Shown in pieces: positions 1 through 11,950 of a stretch of DNA of 64,000 bases. The stretch is from Datisca glomerata (Eukaryota; Streptophyta; Magnoliopsida; Cucurbitales; Datiscaceae). The stretch's first letter is position 1. Each line of letters opens with the position of its first letter. The notes beneath the pieces were generated by a model. It was given only the letters and a program-made list of their open reading frames with translations. It was not told the origin of the DNA and ran no database searches. The position numbers and the translations under genes are program-made. The stretch is taken from positions 793,743 through 857,742 of the forward strand of contig QANY01008211.1 in the NCBI GenBank assembly GCA_003255025.1, in the 5' to 3' direction.

Positions 1-442
1 TAGTCGGTATAATCAACAGAAAAAATAGCATTTGAAGCAGGATTCCATAACCATCTGTCAGACCCTAACTCAAGGGAGTCCATGCTTAAGGAAGCTTCCT
101 TGATCTCCATAATAATAGTGGTATTGGTAACAGGCCAAGACCCCCTTCCAGTATCAATAACCCCACTAACTTTAATACCAAGATCCTAGCCAATATCAGA
201 ATCACAGATCTGCAAAATCTTGTTGAACAAAACACCAAGATGATGCTAAGGGTCACCCCAAAGGGATGTAGAGATTCCATTACGTATTTTGACCTGACAT
301 AACTCAGTGAACCAACCTCTAGCTTTCAGGAACTTTCTCCAGATCCAAGAACAGTCATGAGGGGATTTGACAGTAAAGATAATTCCTTCCTTGATCAGGT
401 GCTTGTAGCTGCTGGTCGTCGCGATGTGTGTGGGCGGAAGCA
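1..442 (-). mobile_element. LINE (L1-type) fragment, 3' part of ORF2
   Basis: On the minus strand, 246-443 reads as the zinc-binding region that follows reverse transcriptase in plant LINE ORF2 proteins: tryptophan-rich stretches followed by IRNGISTSLWGDP, matching the usual 'I-G-NG-S-SLW-D-P' signature. Past a stop after GDP the same homology continues towards position 1, with further stops, so the copy is dead. It runs off the left edge of the window. The upstream half of the same ORF is at 8692-9357; the two halves are separated by copia element A. The family assignment is from the motif; a LINE sub-family cannot be named by eye. Confidence 0.75.
437..442. repeat. Target-site duplication of copia A, left copy
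   Basis: GAAGCA directly precedes the TGGAGG end of the left LTR and recurs at 8686-8691 just after the CCAACA end of the right LTR. Ty1-copia elements usually give 5-bp duplications; here six bases match, one of which may be chance. Confidence 0.8.
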
Positions 443-1984
443 TGGAGGCGCATGACCTCTTTAAAAACTAAAATTCTAATAAAAATAAAATATTTTAATA
501 AAATAAAACTTGCGCAACGCCACGATAACCAAATAAAAACTTTTATTGAAAACTCTTTTTTAATCAGTAATGATCCATTATATATTTATAAGTTACATCT
601 ATAACATACAAGTTTAGGAATCATATACCTCTTGTAGTCTATATCAAGTGTCCTTGCGAAAACCGATTGATCCTCCGTTCCCACGAAATTGTTTCAATGA
701 TTGGTAGACTATAAGATCCACACCAAGATCTTCCAAGTCAATCCTCAATGCGCTAGGATGTGTGTGGGCACATAGAATATTACAAGTCACTTTTTCTGTC
801 TTCAGATGTTCTCAACACATGAGATCTAGAGATTTACTAAGAAAGACTTTAGTGAGATGATTCTCTAAAAGAACGTGATGATAATTCTTTTAGAGATTTG
901 ATTAACATTTAATCACAGAAGAAAATCTCTCTACACCGATTGTGTTCTCAATTCAACTCTTGATTGGCGAACCGATGATCTGATCAACTGATTCTCTCCT
1001 CTTCTTTTAACCGCTAAGGCCATTAGAATAATATCTGTACTAGATAATGGCGTATCAGATTTTTAGGAATAAACTAAAATAATATTTAATTACAAAATTA
1101 CCAATTGCAGTGGGACCCATCATAATTGTGCACAACTGCAATGCCACATGACACTGCAGTGTGCCGTGAGCCAGCACAATCCCTCACGGTACCACTGTAT
1201 TTCCATGTGGCACTACAGTGTTGCACACTCACTACTTTAGTGCCACATGGCACCACAATAGTCCATGTCAATTCTGATACCATATCAATGATTGACACGT
1301 TGTAATTATTCTGAATTAAATATTTATTTTAATCAGATAATTATCTAGATATAAGTTAATTGAAAATTAACATATCTGATTATCCCTATAAACTAACTTA
1401 TCTGTTATTTCACAACTAACATATTTAGTTGATTGAAATTATTATCTAATAATAATTTAATTATCTAATTTGACAAATTATATATTTTGTCTCACTAATC
1501 GATAATAAAAAAATCAATAATTATATATATAATTTCCGATAAAAATATAAATAATTCAATTAATTAATTAATCACACATAATTATCTCATAATTATGTAC
1601 ATGTCCCATAACAAAAATTTCTTTTGCAAGTCAGCCCTTTTCTCATGTCCTGAAATATTTACATCATAGACAACGTAGTATAAAGGTGACTTAGGGACCA
1701 TATATAGATCACACGCACTCATAATGCTTAGTGAATCGTACTAGTAACCGTTTATTAAAGATTTCATACTTTAATATGTTCCTGACAATTTTATTCATTA
1801 TCTATGATCTTAATCCTCTCGTACTAGTACACGATCATAGTCTCATAAATGAATATGAAATTTTCAGATATTTATATAAATTATTCAACAATAATTGAAA
1901 AGAACCATTATAAAAAAATGTAATCCTCTTTAATTTTCATATCAAAATATCAATACATATGCTTTGAGGGCATAACCCCCAACA
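443..1984 (-). repeat. 3' LTR of copia A, with ~0.69-kb deletion
   Basis: It is bounded by TGGAGG (left) and CCCCCAACA (right), and matches 6479-8685 along its length. The exception is near 1699, where about 690 bases present in the 5' LTR (about 7717-8402) are absent. The solo LTR at 17999-20008 has the long form, so this copy has lost DNA rather than the other having gained it. The outermost bases TG...CA are intact. Confidence 0.92.
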
Positions 1985-1995
1985 ATCTCCCACTT
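1985..1995 (-). promoter_or_regulatory. Polypurine tract of copia A
   Basis: On the minus strand this reads AAGTGGGAGAT, immediately before the TGTTGGGGG start of the 3' LTR. This is the usual plus-strand DNA primer of plant copia elements; element C has the same tract at 37571-37581. Confidence 0.85.
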
Positions 1996-3734
1996 GCCCT
2001 AAAGTAAATGTGGCATCTCTCTTAATCCCATGTTACGCACGTGACCCTCAAATGACTTCGGAAGAAGTGTTTTTGTGAAAGGATCGACCAGGTTCTATTC
2101 CGATGCTATCTTCATAACAGTCACATCCCCTCGATACACGATCTCTCTTACAAGATGATATTTCATCTCTATGTGCTTGCCCCTTTTGTGACTCCTCGGT
2201 TCCTTAGGATTTTCCACCGCTCCACTGTTATCACAGTACAGAATCAATGCCTTGTTCATATCTCGAACTATTTCAAGATCAGAATATAACTTTCTGAGCC
2301 ATACCGTCTCTTTCACAGCTTCATAAGCTGCTATATATTCGGCTTCCATAATAGAATCTGCAATGCTGGATTATTTAATACTTCTCCAAACTACAGTTCA
2401 TCCACCTAAGGTGAATACTGATCCAGATGTCAACTTTTGACTATCTCTATTTGATTGAAAATCAGAATCAGTATATCTAGTGGGGTCCAGGTCTCCACCT
2501 GAATAAACAAGCATAAAGTTTCTCATTCACCTAAGATACTTGAGAATGTACTTTACTACAATCGAGTGTTCAAAACCTGAATTCGATTGATAATGACTGA
2601 CAATTCCCACTACATAACAGATGTCCAGTCTCGTACACAACATGACGTACATGAGACTTCCAACTGCTGAAGCATAGAGAACCTTTCTCATATTCTCTTC
2701 TTCTTGAGGTGTGTTAGGACATTGTTCCTTGGAGTGGAAAATTCCATGTCTGGTCGGTTGTTGACCTTTCTTGAAATTCTCCATGGAGAATCTTTCCAAC
2801 ACCTTATCAATATAAAATGCCAGAAAAAGTGCCAAGAACTTGTTCTTCCTATCTCTTAGGATTTGGATCCCTAAAACATAGCTCGCCTCTCCCAAATCTT
2901 TCATTTGAAATTTCTTAGCTAACCACTTCTTTACTTTTGACAAAGTTTTTACATCATTCCCAATGAGTAGAATACCATCAACATAAAGAACTAAGAAAAC
3001 TACTATCTTATCTTTGGTGTATTTATAAACACAGGCTTTGCCAACATTTTTTTTAAAGCCACAAGACTTTATAATCTCATCAAAGGTAAGATTCTAAGAT
3101 CTAGATACTTGCTTTAACCCATAAATGGATTTAAGTAACTTGCATACTTTCTAATCTTTGCCCCTTTTGTACGAACCCTTCTGGTTGCATCATATAGATG
3201 CTTTCTTCAAGAGAGCCATTCAGAAAAGCTGTCTTGACGTCCATTTGCCATATCTCATAGTCAAAACGAGCGTGAATGGATTTTAGCATGGCCACATGGG
3301 AGAATGTCTCTTCATAAGTGACTCTCTCCCTTTGTGTATAGCCTTGGCTACTAACCGTACTTTGAAAGTCTCTACATTCCCATCTTCACCTCTTTTCTTC
3401 TTGAAGATCCATTTACATCCAATTAGCCTGACATTTTCAGGTGAATCTATAAATTCTCAAACGAAATTGGAATACATAGATTCCATTTCCTGGTTCATGG
3501 CATCTTGTCATTTCTCCTTTTCAGGATTATCCATTGCTTCTTCATAAGTTAATGGATTGTCCTTATTAGTGTCTGACACTAGGACATGTGCATCTAGTTC
3601 ATACCGAACTGGTTTTCTCACAACCCACACACTACGGCGTTGCACCAGAGTTTCCTTTGTAGGAACTGTGGTTTCTCTGGTTTGTCGTATATCAGTAGAA
3701 ATTGAAGGTGATATGATCTTACCATTCACTAATT
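1996..3734 (-). pseudogene. Copia A pol: reverse transcriptase and RNase H remains
   Basis: Reading leftwards on the minus strand: the linker to RT with the 'RRS...RYELD' copia signature (3508-3729), the RT palm with LVAKA and KSIYGLKQV, then the active-site stretch at about 2960-2990. This is followed by the RT thumb (2527-2943; SAVGSLMY, TRLDICY) and an RNase H piece beginning MEAEYIAA (2095-2349; AEYIAA, LYCDNSGA, KHIEMKYH). Frames change several times and stops interrupt the palm. The catalytic YxDD box reads YVDG, an Asp-to-Gly change at a metal-binding residue, so the enzyme would be inactive even without the frameshifts. Element C has YVDD at the same place. The region ends at the polypurine tract. 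Confidence 0.9.
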
Positions 3735-4470
3735 TATTGAGAACTACTTTGCTATGAGGTTTGTAGTTTTACATATAGTCATGCTCAAGAAAAGTTGCAT
3801 ATGTCAACACAAACTCCTTTTAATCATTGTGACTATAAAAGTACCTACCTCTAGTTTCTAGAGAATAGCCAACGAATATGCATATCTTAGACCTTGAGTC
3901 TAACTACAAATATGCATACCTTATACCTTGAGTCTAACTTTCCAGTCTTGGGTCTAAGAATGTGAGTTAGACACCCCCATATACGGAAATGACGTAAACT
4001 AGGTTTGGCCATTCCATAACCCTAAATGTGTCTTACTTACAGACTTAGAGGGCACTGCATTCAAAATGTAAGTTTCCATGTGTAGTGCATATCCCCCAAA
4101 TGTAAGTGACAATGATGAGTAGCTTAACATCGACCTAACAATATCCAATAGGGGTCGGTTTCTCTTCTCTGCAACACCATTTTACTGTGGTGTTCCAGGT
4201 GCTGTGATTTGGGATAGGATTCCACACTTCAACAAATAGTCATTGAATTCTAAATTCAAGTATTCACCACCTCCATCGGATCGAAAGATTTTAAATGATT
4301 CACCCAATTGCTTTTCAGCTTCAGCCTTGAAGTCTTTAAACATTCCAAAAGTTTCAGACTTTCGATGCATTAGGTATCTATAATCATATCTTAAGTACTC
4401 GTCAATGAAAGTGACAGAATACTCATACCCACCTCTAGCAGCAGTAGGGTTACCCATGGTAGACATAATA
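3735..4470 (-). pseudogene. Copia A pol: integrase core remains
   Basis: 4182-4466 on the minus strand reads as the rve-type integrase core: GGYEYSVTFIDEY, then KSETFGMFKDFKAEAEKQLG and FRSDGGGEYLN. The Asp of TFID and the Asp of RSDGGGEY are two of the three catalytic acids. Downstream (3735-4180) the frame is broken and the C-terminal copia region survives only as pieces. The zinc-binding N-terminal part is gone: the sequence jumps from leader DNA straight into the core at about 4470, which marks the internal deletion breakpoint. Confidence 0.88.
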
Positions 4471-6460
4471 TTGATAACTGAAATTTAAAATATGCATGAT
4501 TCAATATAATTGATAAATATCTAGAATTCGAAAAGTAAACGTGATGCATGAATGCAATCATAATAAACACATAAATTAAGCATTTATAATCACAATAAAA
4601 CAACCCAACGATTAATGTGTCGCCTTAGGGCAGTCACATTAACTTAAGACTGTCTATGAGACATTCTCATCCGTGTTAATTAAAATTTAAAATATCTCAT
4701 ATTTTCTCTTTCAACAATAAGGTATCGCTTGTTCGGTCAAGTATCAACTATCCACATGAAATCTTAATTGTAACTTTGTGAGTGTAACCCATCATTTGAG
4801 ATTTCATGACTTAATTTAGAATATGCTACTTAGGGTCGGTCAAAACTAAACTACCTCACTTCCTCCTATCTTCTTAAGAAGTCCAACCTTAGTACTGGTA
4901 CAACTCGAAACCTTCCTTAAGGGGATGAAAACAAAGCCATCTCGAGGCCTCACTGTACCTCACAGTGTTGTAGTAACGATGGAGACCATAGGTTCTATTG
5001 ATATGTCAACCTTCTTCCACTCACTATTTTAGGATAACGTGTTTATATTTTAACAAATCAAGTAGTTCTAAATTAATTACTAGGTAAAATAATAACTCTA
5101 TAAATATTTAATTATCAGTTAATCCAATCTCATTAGTCTAAGTTCATTTAACGTTCTGAAGTGCTTAAGTCATAATTAGGTGAACTTAGATTAACTACTT
5201 AATTATATTCATCAAACTTTAATTAAACTCTTTTACTAAAGTCGGTTAACCTAAAGGTTACTATAACCTTTAGTGTGGTGTGATTACTAAGTTTTAACTA
5301 GTTAAAATCTAGCAGTTTACATGCAACTGATTTCATAAACCTAGCAGTTTACATCTCATCTGTATAAACATATTAGGACAATCCTAATAAATCATGTTTC
5401 TACAGATGAGATGCATGATTAAATAAAACTGTGTGAGATTTTTATGTATGGCATGCGATCGACTAATGCATGGACATGTTATCATACATAATAATTAACC
5501 AATTATTTAAAAATTAAATAAAATAATAATGGATCGAGTGACTATTATGTATTTCTAAATTACAACTCTTGAAATAAAAAAATAAAATTACAAAGCGGAC
5601 TTCAAGAATACATATTTCTCAAATATTGCCTTATCCTCCTGATGTCCATCTTCATAATCTTCAAACTTTGAACAAAACCCCTTTTAATTAAAAAAACTAT
5701 TTGTCTTAATTAAAACAATTTCTATAATTATCTTTTTTAATATAGTTGACTATGACTTAGTCAAATAAACAATTTATTTGATTTGGTCAAGCTTGGGTCA
5801 AACTCAATCAACCTATTAATTTTAAATTACATTAATTTCAAAATTTAAATGGATAATTAAAAGAGTTTGAGTTTTAATGAAACACTTAGGTGATAGAGTT
5901 ACTTGCATGGTTTGTTGAAAAAATTTCTAAAATGTGACAACAGTTGTCGCTGATGATAGAACTCTCCAATCACCGCCCATCACTATCGCTGCCCGTCTCA
6001 CTACCGGCCGTCGTTGTCACACCGGAAAACCACTATTCACAGCCGGTACAGTACCGCCAGCACTGTTCACCTCTGCCAGAGCATTAAATTTCTTGCATGA
6101 ACAGTGTTTTCATGGATGAACATTGTTTTCGCAGATGAACAGTGTTTTCGCAGATGAACAGTGTTTATGCTAATGAACAATAAATTTCTGCCATTCGTAC
6201 CATGCGTTTTTCATATTCTCGCGTTCAGAATAATTATAATAATATTCAAAATAAAAATACAAAAATTCCTACGCCTCAATTTAGCTTACAAAATATCTAA
6301 GAAAAATTAAAACAAAGTCTAACTCAATAATCATCACACAATTAATGATCTATTATTTTTCATAGATTCAAAAACTATAACCATCCATCATCATACATAT
6401 CTCATATTATATGAATAATGCAAAAGCACACATAAAATTTAATATATAAATATATAAAGA
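4471..6460 (-). other. Leader of copia A, no gene seen
   Basis: AT-rich sequence between the primer-binding site and the integrase remains. It has no long frame and no gag or zinc-knuckle motif on either strand. Around 5940-6070 it becomes GC-richer with CCG-rich words, as do comparable positions in the leaders of B (22620-22760) and C (32200-32380), although those belong to a different family. A short tandem repeat sits at 6094-6178. Confidence 0.6.
6094..6178. repeat. Short tandem repeat, ~20-bp unit, about four copies
   Basis: The unit GCAGATGAACAGTGTTTTC and close variants (ATGAACA with AGTGTTTT) recur about every 19-20 bases. It lies in the copia A leader. Confidence 0.75.
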
Positions 6461-6474
6461 CCGTTCTGATACCA
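6461..6474 (-). promoter_or_regulatory. Primer-binding site of copia A
   Basis: The minus strand reads TGGTATCAGAACGG four bases after the LTR end. This is one or two changes from TGGTATCAGAGC, the plant site complementary to the 3' end of initiator tRNA-Met. It fixes the orientation of the element and the inner LTR boundary. Confidence 0.9.
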
Positions 6475-6478
6475 CTTG

Positions 6479-8685
6479 TGGAGGCGCGTCGCCTTTAAAA
6501 AAATTAAACTTTTAATAAAAATCAAATCTTTAAAAAAAATAAAACTTGCGCAACGCCAAGATAATCAAATAAAAACTTTTATTGGAAACTCTTTTTCAAT
6601 CAGTCAGGATTCATTATATATTTATAAGTTAAATCTACAATATATAAGGTTAGGAATCATATACCTCTTGTAGTCTATATTAAGTGTCCTTGAAAAAACC
6701 AATCGATCCTCCATTCCCAAGAAATCGTTCCAACGATCAGTAAACTCCGAGATCCACACCAAGATCTTCAAAGTCAATCCTCAACACAGTAGGATGTGTG
6801 TGGGCACGTAAAATATTACAAGACACTTTTTCTGCCTTTAGATGTTCTCAACACTGAGAATGACTTTAGTGAGACGATTCTCTAAAAGAACGTGATGATT
6901 ATTCTTTTAGGTAATTGATCAATGTTTAATCATAGAAGAAAGTCTTCTTGACATCAATCATGTTCTCAATTCAGCTCTTGATTGACGAGCTGATGATCTG
7001 ATCAACTGATTCTCCCCTCTTCTTTCAACCACTAAGGCCATTAGAATAATATCTGTATATATTAGAGATAATGACATATCCGATTTTTAGGGATAAACTA
7101 AAATAACATTTAATTTTAAATTACCAATTGCAGTGAGACCCACTACAATTATGCACAACTGCAGTGCCACATGGCACTGTAGTGTGCCGTGAGCCAGCAC
7201 AGTGCCTTCAACACCACCGTAGTATCACATGACACTACAGTGTTGCACACTCACTACTTTAGTGCCACGTGACACTACAATAGTCCATGTCAATTTCTGA
7301 TACCCTATTAGTGTTTAACATGTGGCAATGATTATGAATTAAATATTTATTTTAATTAGATAATTATCTAGATATCAGTTAATTTAAAATTAACATATAT
7401 GATTATCTCTATCAACTAACTTATTTATTATTTCACAAATAATAGATTTAGTTGATTTAAATTATTATTTAATAATAATTTAATTATCTTATTTCACAAA
7501 TTAGATATTCTGTCTCACTTAGCAATAATTATTTATATATATAGTTTCTAAAATTATATATGAATATATAAATAATTCAATTAATTGATCAGACATAATT
7601 ATCTCATAATTATGTACTTGCCCCAGAATAACTTTTTTTTGCAAGTCAGTCCTTTTCTCATGTCCTGAAATATTCACAGCCTAGACAGTGTAGTATAGAG
7701 TTGACATGGGGACCATGGACCAATAATACCAAGCTCCAATAAATCATATTATTAATTAAACTTTTTAATTAAATAATCTTATTTATTAATTCTATTATTA
7801 CTCCACTATAAATATGGAATTACACTCTTAGAGATTATATAATGTATTTACAGATTATTCTCATGTAGTGCATGGACATAATCATTTCATGTAGTTATTT
7901 CTTCTAATTATTGGTTCGTAAATTAGAACTGGTCAAAATTATCGGTTTGCCCTTCTAATTACCTCTTGATCCTTAAGTACCATTAATCCACTAGTGAATG
8001 ACTAATTTATAATCTTATTATAAATTTGAGCTCAATAACCATTCAGTTCCAGAATTAACACTTAATGGAACTAATATACGATCCGTTAGGAAAACTTAGA
8101 TTCCAAATCTTTTAAGATCATGTCTCAGCCATCTACATCACTGAATCTCCAAAACAAAAGTCACTAGCCTAATTAGCGAACAGACCTTAACGAGTGAATC
8201 AAAAGATCCAATATACATACATATGAGTTCATGACTACTCATGATTCAGACTGATCTACATATGATCATCGAATTGATGTGTATTAAATCTTTATAATAA
8301 ATGGCACGTTAATAAAGATATTAATTTACATCGGTCCTGTCATATATAATCTTATTATATAAAATACATTCATTAAGATGTCTATCAACATCAATGATCC
8401 GGATCTAGATCACAAGCATTTATAATGCTTAGTTAGCCGTACTAGCAACCATTCATTAAAAATTTCATACTTTAATATGTTGCTGACAATTTTATTCATT
8501 ATCTATGATCTTAATCCTCTCGAACTAATACAAGATCATAGTCTCATTAATGAATATGAAATTGTTAGATGTGTACATAAATTATTCAACAATAATTTAA
8601 AAGAACAATTATAAGAAAAATGTAATCCTCTTTAAATTTCATATCAAATGTCAATACACATGCTTTGAGGGCATAACCTCCAACA
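6479..8685 (-). repeat. 5' LTR of copia A (2.2 kb, long form)
   Basis: The minus strand begins TGTTGGAGGTTATGCCC and ends GCCTCCA beside the primer-binding site. The long form retains the ~690-bp segment lost from the 3' LTR. The element's promoter is expected here, but no TATA box can be chosen confidently in such AT-rich sequence. Confidence 0.92.
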
Positions 8686-8691
8686 GAAGCA
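8686..8691. repeat. Target-site duplication of copia A, right copy
   Basis: GAAGCA, the partner of 437-442. LINE homology resumes immediately beyond it. Confidence 0.8.
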
Positions 8692-9357
8692 CCATTTACT
8701 CCAAATAGAACCTACAGGGTTAGTTATGAGGAACCAAAGATGTGTAGCAGTAGCAACAAAGTTCTAGGTGACAATGTCCCTTAGGCCTAAACCCCCACTC
8801 TCTTTTAAAGAACAGACTTCAGACCATTTAACCTTAGAGCATGCATGATTGTTAGGATGGCCAGACCAACTATAGTTTCTCATAATGCTCTCTATGTCCT
8901 ACATGACTTTTTTTTAGGGAGAATAAACATACCATCCTGGTAGTTTTGAATAGCCATAGCCACATAGTGAAGCAGTTGAAGCTTACCAGTAAAAGACATA
9001 TATTTAGCTACCCATCTCTTTATCCTGGCAGCAATCCTATCAACCAGGGTAGCACAATCAGATTTCCCTAGACTGGAAGAAATAAGAGGTACTCCAAGGT
9101 ACTTAACAGGAATAGAGGCATTCTAGAAGCCCATCAACCTAGTGCAAATCAACCTAACATGTTCAAGAACACCAGAAAAGAAAATTTGGCTTTTCAAGTG
9201 GTTAGGCTTGAGACCAGTGAGGCTAAAGAACACATTCAGACTATCCTTTATAAGGCTGACAGAGCTTTGGTCCCCTCTGGAGAAGATGAGAAGGTCATCA
9301 ACAAAGAACATATTCACAATCCCTAACACCTTGCATCTCTAGTGGAAATTAAATCCA
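8692..9357 (-). mobile_element. LINE ORF2 fragment, reverse transcriptase
   Basis: The minus-strand frame 9123-9329 contains the LINE reverse transcriptase catalytic box as FVDDLLIFSRGD, followed by the SLTGLKPNHLKSQIFFSGV stretch typical of plant L1 elements. After a stop near 9123 the homology goes on through the RT thumb (KYLGVPL, then RIKRW) and a SWSG motif towards 8692. It then continues at 1-442 beyond the copia A insertion. The copy is 5'-truncated where it meets the 179-bp satellite near 9357, a common outcome of target-primed reverse transcription. The frame is broken, so no product is expected. Confidence 0.85.
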
Positions 9358-9931
9358 GGAAAGGTAGAAAATTAAACAATTCTTATCGTCGGAAGATTTT
9401 TATACATTAGTAGTTTGGTTATAAATATCTTAGAGCTTAAAATTTGAGTTATTAGTTTACTAAAAATTTACATTATTGATGGATATTGATATGGTAATAA
9501 GATTTTCTCAGATTAGAATATAAAAAACTATTTTACACAAAATTAGAAAATAAAATAATTCTTATAGTTAGAAGACTTTTATACATTAGTAGTTTTGCTA
9601 TAAATATCTTAGAGCAAAAAAAAGTCATTAATTTACTAAAAATTCACATTATTGATGAATAGTTATACGAAAATGAGATTTTTTCAGATTAAAATATAAG
9701 AAACTATTTACATAAAATTAGAAAATTAAACTTTACCGTCAGAAGAGTTTCATACATTAGTAGCTTTGTTATAAATGTCTTAAAGCTTAATACAAAGTTA
9801 ATAATGTACTGAAATTCACATTATTGAAGAACATTGGTATGGTAATGAGGCTTTTATATATTAATTGTTTCGTTGTAAATGTCTTAGAACTAAAAAACAA
9901 AGTAATTAATGTACTGAAAATTTATATTATT
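9358..9931. repeat. ~179-bp satellite, about three monomers
   Basis: AT-rich monomers can be followed by TATACATTAGTAG at 9401, 9580 and 9751 (spacing 179 and 171), with a shortened copy at about 9857. Each continues with 'TATAAAT-TCTTAGAGC', 'ACTGAAAATTCACATTATTGATG' and 'GATATGGTAATGAG'. The array is interrupted by a non-LTR insertion at 9932 and resumes at 10537. Confidence 0.88.
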
Positions 9932-10540
9932 ATTTTAAAGAAGGGTTTCTAGAGAGAGGGCCTCACCTCTCTCTAGAAACTCTTTCCCCAACCTCCATCG
10001 CCTAAGGTTTCTTCCCTAGGCATATTTGCTGAGCCTGGCTAGGCTCCACGGAGCTCAGGGTGGGGCTCCTCTATCTTCTTCTTCGTCTAGTGATGCTATG
10101 AGGCTGCTAGTGAGGTCACTTATTTGGTCGTTCTGAGTTATTGGTCATCGTGCTGTTCTTGATTTTGGTTGTTCAGTATTTGTGCAATTAGGCTAGTTAG
10201 TCTAGTTTTTTGTGGTGCACTTTTGTTAATTCTTGAGGTGATTACTGGGCTAGATATAGTAGGCTTATAGTTGGGTCGTTTGTGTTGTATTCAGGTTTGG
10301 TGTAATTTTCTGCTTTGGTTTGCTCTGTGCGATTCCTAGGTGTGATTTCTGTGTTGTATCTTTGTTATGGTACTGTTCTTGTTAGTTTGTTATGTGTGCT
10401 CTGTGTGTAGTAGTATAGTGTGAAATTATTACCTATTTAGCTTTAAGCTTATCGCTATAATGCATGTTGTATACCTGAGATATGTCCGTTGTATAAGTAT
10501 AAATCTTTTGGTTGAATATATTTACCTTTTGACAAAAAAA
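9932..10540 (+). mobile_element. Short non-LTR element 1 (LINE-derived, poly-A tailed)
   Basis: A ~0.6-kb insertion in the satellite. The left part has the AGAGAGGGCCTCACCTCTCT start and CCCTAGGCA words of the LINE-like 5' end; the right end has TTTACCTTTTGACAAAAAAA, a poly-A end of the plant LINE type. It is flanked by near-identical AAAATTTATATTATT and AAAATTCATATTATT (about 15 bp), consistent with target-primed insertion. No protein frame is present, so it is an internally deleted or non-autonomous copy. A second copy with the same two ends is at 10897-17130. Confidence 0.75.
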
Positions 10541-10896
10541 ATTCATATTATTGATGAATATTGATATGGTAATGAGATTTCTTCAGATTAGAATATAAGA
10601 AAGTATTTTAATTAAACAATTCTTACCATTGAAAGACTTTTATACATTAGCAATTTGGTAATAAATATGTTAGAGCTCAAATTTGAGTTATTAATGTATT
10701 GAAAATTCACATTATTGATGAATATTGATATAGTACTGCGTTTTCTTAACATCAGAATATAAGAAACTATTTCACAAAAAATGAAAAAAATTAAATAATT
10801 CTTATCGTCAGAAGACTTTTATACATTAGTAGTTTGGTTATAAAAATCTTAGAGCTTAAAAACTGAGTTATTAATTTACTAAAAATTCACATTATT
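10537..10896. repeat. ~179-bp satellite, two monomers
   Basis: Same monomer as 9358-9931: TATACATTAG at 10641 and 10819, again about 179 bases apart. It is bounded by two non-LTR insertions. Confidence 0.87.
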
Positions 10897-11482
10897 AAGA
10901 GAGAGGGTCTCACCTCTCTTTCGAAACTCTTTCCATCAACCTTCCGCCGCCTAGGGTTCCTTCCCTAGGCAATTCTGCTGAGCTTGGCCCTGAGCTATAT
11001 TGAGCTTGGCCCTGGGCTCTGCAGAGCTCAAAGTTGGGCTCCTCTCTCTCATTCTAAGTCCGGTGAAGTTTGGAGGCGTTGAGAGGTGTGGATTTGGGTC
11101 CTTGCTTGTGTAGACTCTGAGTGCCGTGCATCGGAGGTAGAGGCTCGGTGAAGTTGTGAAGTTGTGGATCTCAGCCTCTTGCCCTACGTCGTCTCTGAGT
11201 GATGTGAATCGAAGGTAAGGCTCGATGAAGTTGTGGATCTCGACCTCCCTTGCGTCAATATCGATCCACAGTGTTGTGCGGCGGATCAAGTAGGGTCTTG
11301 GGTCAGTGGTCTTCGAGGTCTCCATCTTCCGCTATAGAGTCATAGAGGTAAGCTTTTTAAGTTTTTGCTCAACAGTGCTGTGCCCCATTAGAGGTAGGGC
11401 TTGGGTCTTCTCACCACCGAGGATTCTGCCACAGAGACATGGAGGTAGTTTCTAGTTTTGGTTTTGGTTATTTCTCTTTGCA
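10897..11482 (+). mobile_element. Non-LTR element 2, left part
   Basis: It begins AAGAGAGAGGGTCTCACCTCTCTTTC and shares CTTCCCTAGGCA and GAGCTTGGCC-type words with element 1. The right part, with the matching poly-A end, is at 17031-17130; a CACTA transposon splits the two. The whole is flanked by AAATTCACATTATT (to 10896) and AATCACATTATT (17129-17140). The open minus-strand stretch at 10951-11325 matches no family I know and is probably chance. Confidence 0.7.
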
Positions 11483-11519
11483 CATGCTTTGCTAAAAAAA
11501 GTCACAATGAGAAAATGAT

Positions 11520-11715
11520 ATTTTTACGATGATGTTTATAAAATGTCGTTATTAGTTTACTAACGGTTAAAATTTATGACGTTGTGACAAGTTATCTAAT
11601 ATATTTAACGAGGGTAGTTTTACAAAATGTCGTGATGGCATATTAATAGTGTTGCAATACATACCGTTGTAATAATTATCCGTTACGACAGTTATAATAA
11701 AACGTCATAAAAACA
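11520..11715. repeat. CACTA left subterminal repeats
   Basis: Multiple short CGT/ACG-centred words in both orientations (ATGTCGTTAT, ATGACGTTGTGAC, ATGTCGTGATG, TTACGACAG, AACGTCATAA). CACTA transposases bind subterminal repeats of this kind. They resemble those at the other end. Confidence 0.6.
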
Positions 11716-11900
11716 GTTATGTTATAAAAAAAAAATAAAGCCGGACTTGAAAATGGAAAACGAGACTTCAAAATGGAAAACGGGACTTACGCCCTTCTTC
11801 ACTGTTACTCTTCTCTCATTCATTCTAAGACAGAAAGAAGTTGCGAAGAGCAGAGAGAAGTCATGCGAAAAAGAGACAAGTTGAGTGGCCTAGCGTTGTC

Positions 11901-11950
11901 ACCACCGCCTCATCATAACCACCACCGCCTCATCATAACCACCACCGCAT
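11901..11950. repeat. 20-bp tandem repeat, 2.5 copies
   Basis: ACCACCGCCTCATCATAACC occurs twice in a row and then half again. It lies in GC-richer sequence (11740-12060) that looks like a captured 5' exon or UTR, but I do not recognise the gene. Confidence 0.8.

Larger units (their letters stand above)
443..8685 (-). mobile_element. Ty1-copia LTR retrotransposon A (internally deleted)
   Basis: An 8.2-kb minus-strand element with both LTRs (6479-8685 is 5', 443-1984 is 3'), a primer-binding site, a polypurine tract and a 6-bp flanking direct repeat. The domain order integrase, reverse transcriptase, RNase H identifies Ty1-copia. The leader (4471-6460) is followed directly by the integrase core: gag, protease and the integrase zinc-binding part are missing, roughly 2 kb by comparison with element C. 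Several frameshifts and stops break pol. The element could only have moved with proteins from another copy. It inserted inside a LINE. A solo LTR of the same family lies at 17999-20008 on the other strand. Confidence 0.93.

Noticed and set aside
9142..9342. 66-residue plus-strand frame
   Set aside because: It is antisense to the LINE reverse transcriptase, which has the FVDD motif on the other strand.
10951..11325. 124-residue minus-strand frame
   Set aside because: It lies in the non-coding part of a non-LTR element, antisense to it, and matches no family known to me.
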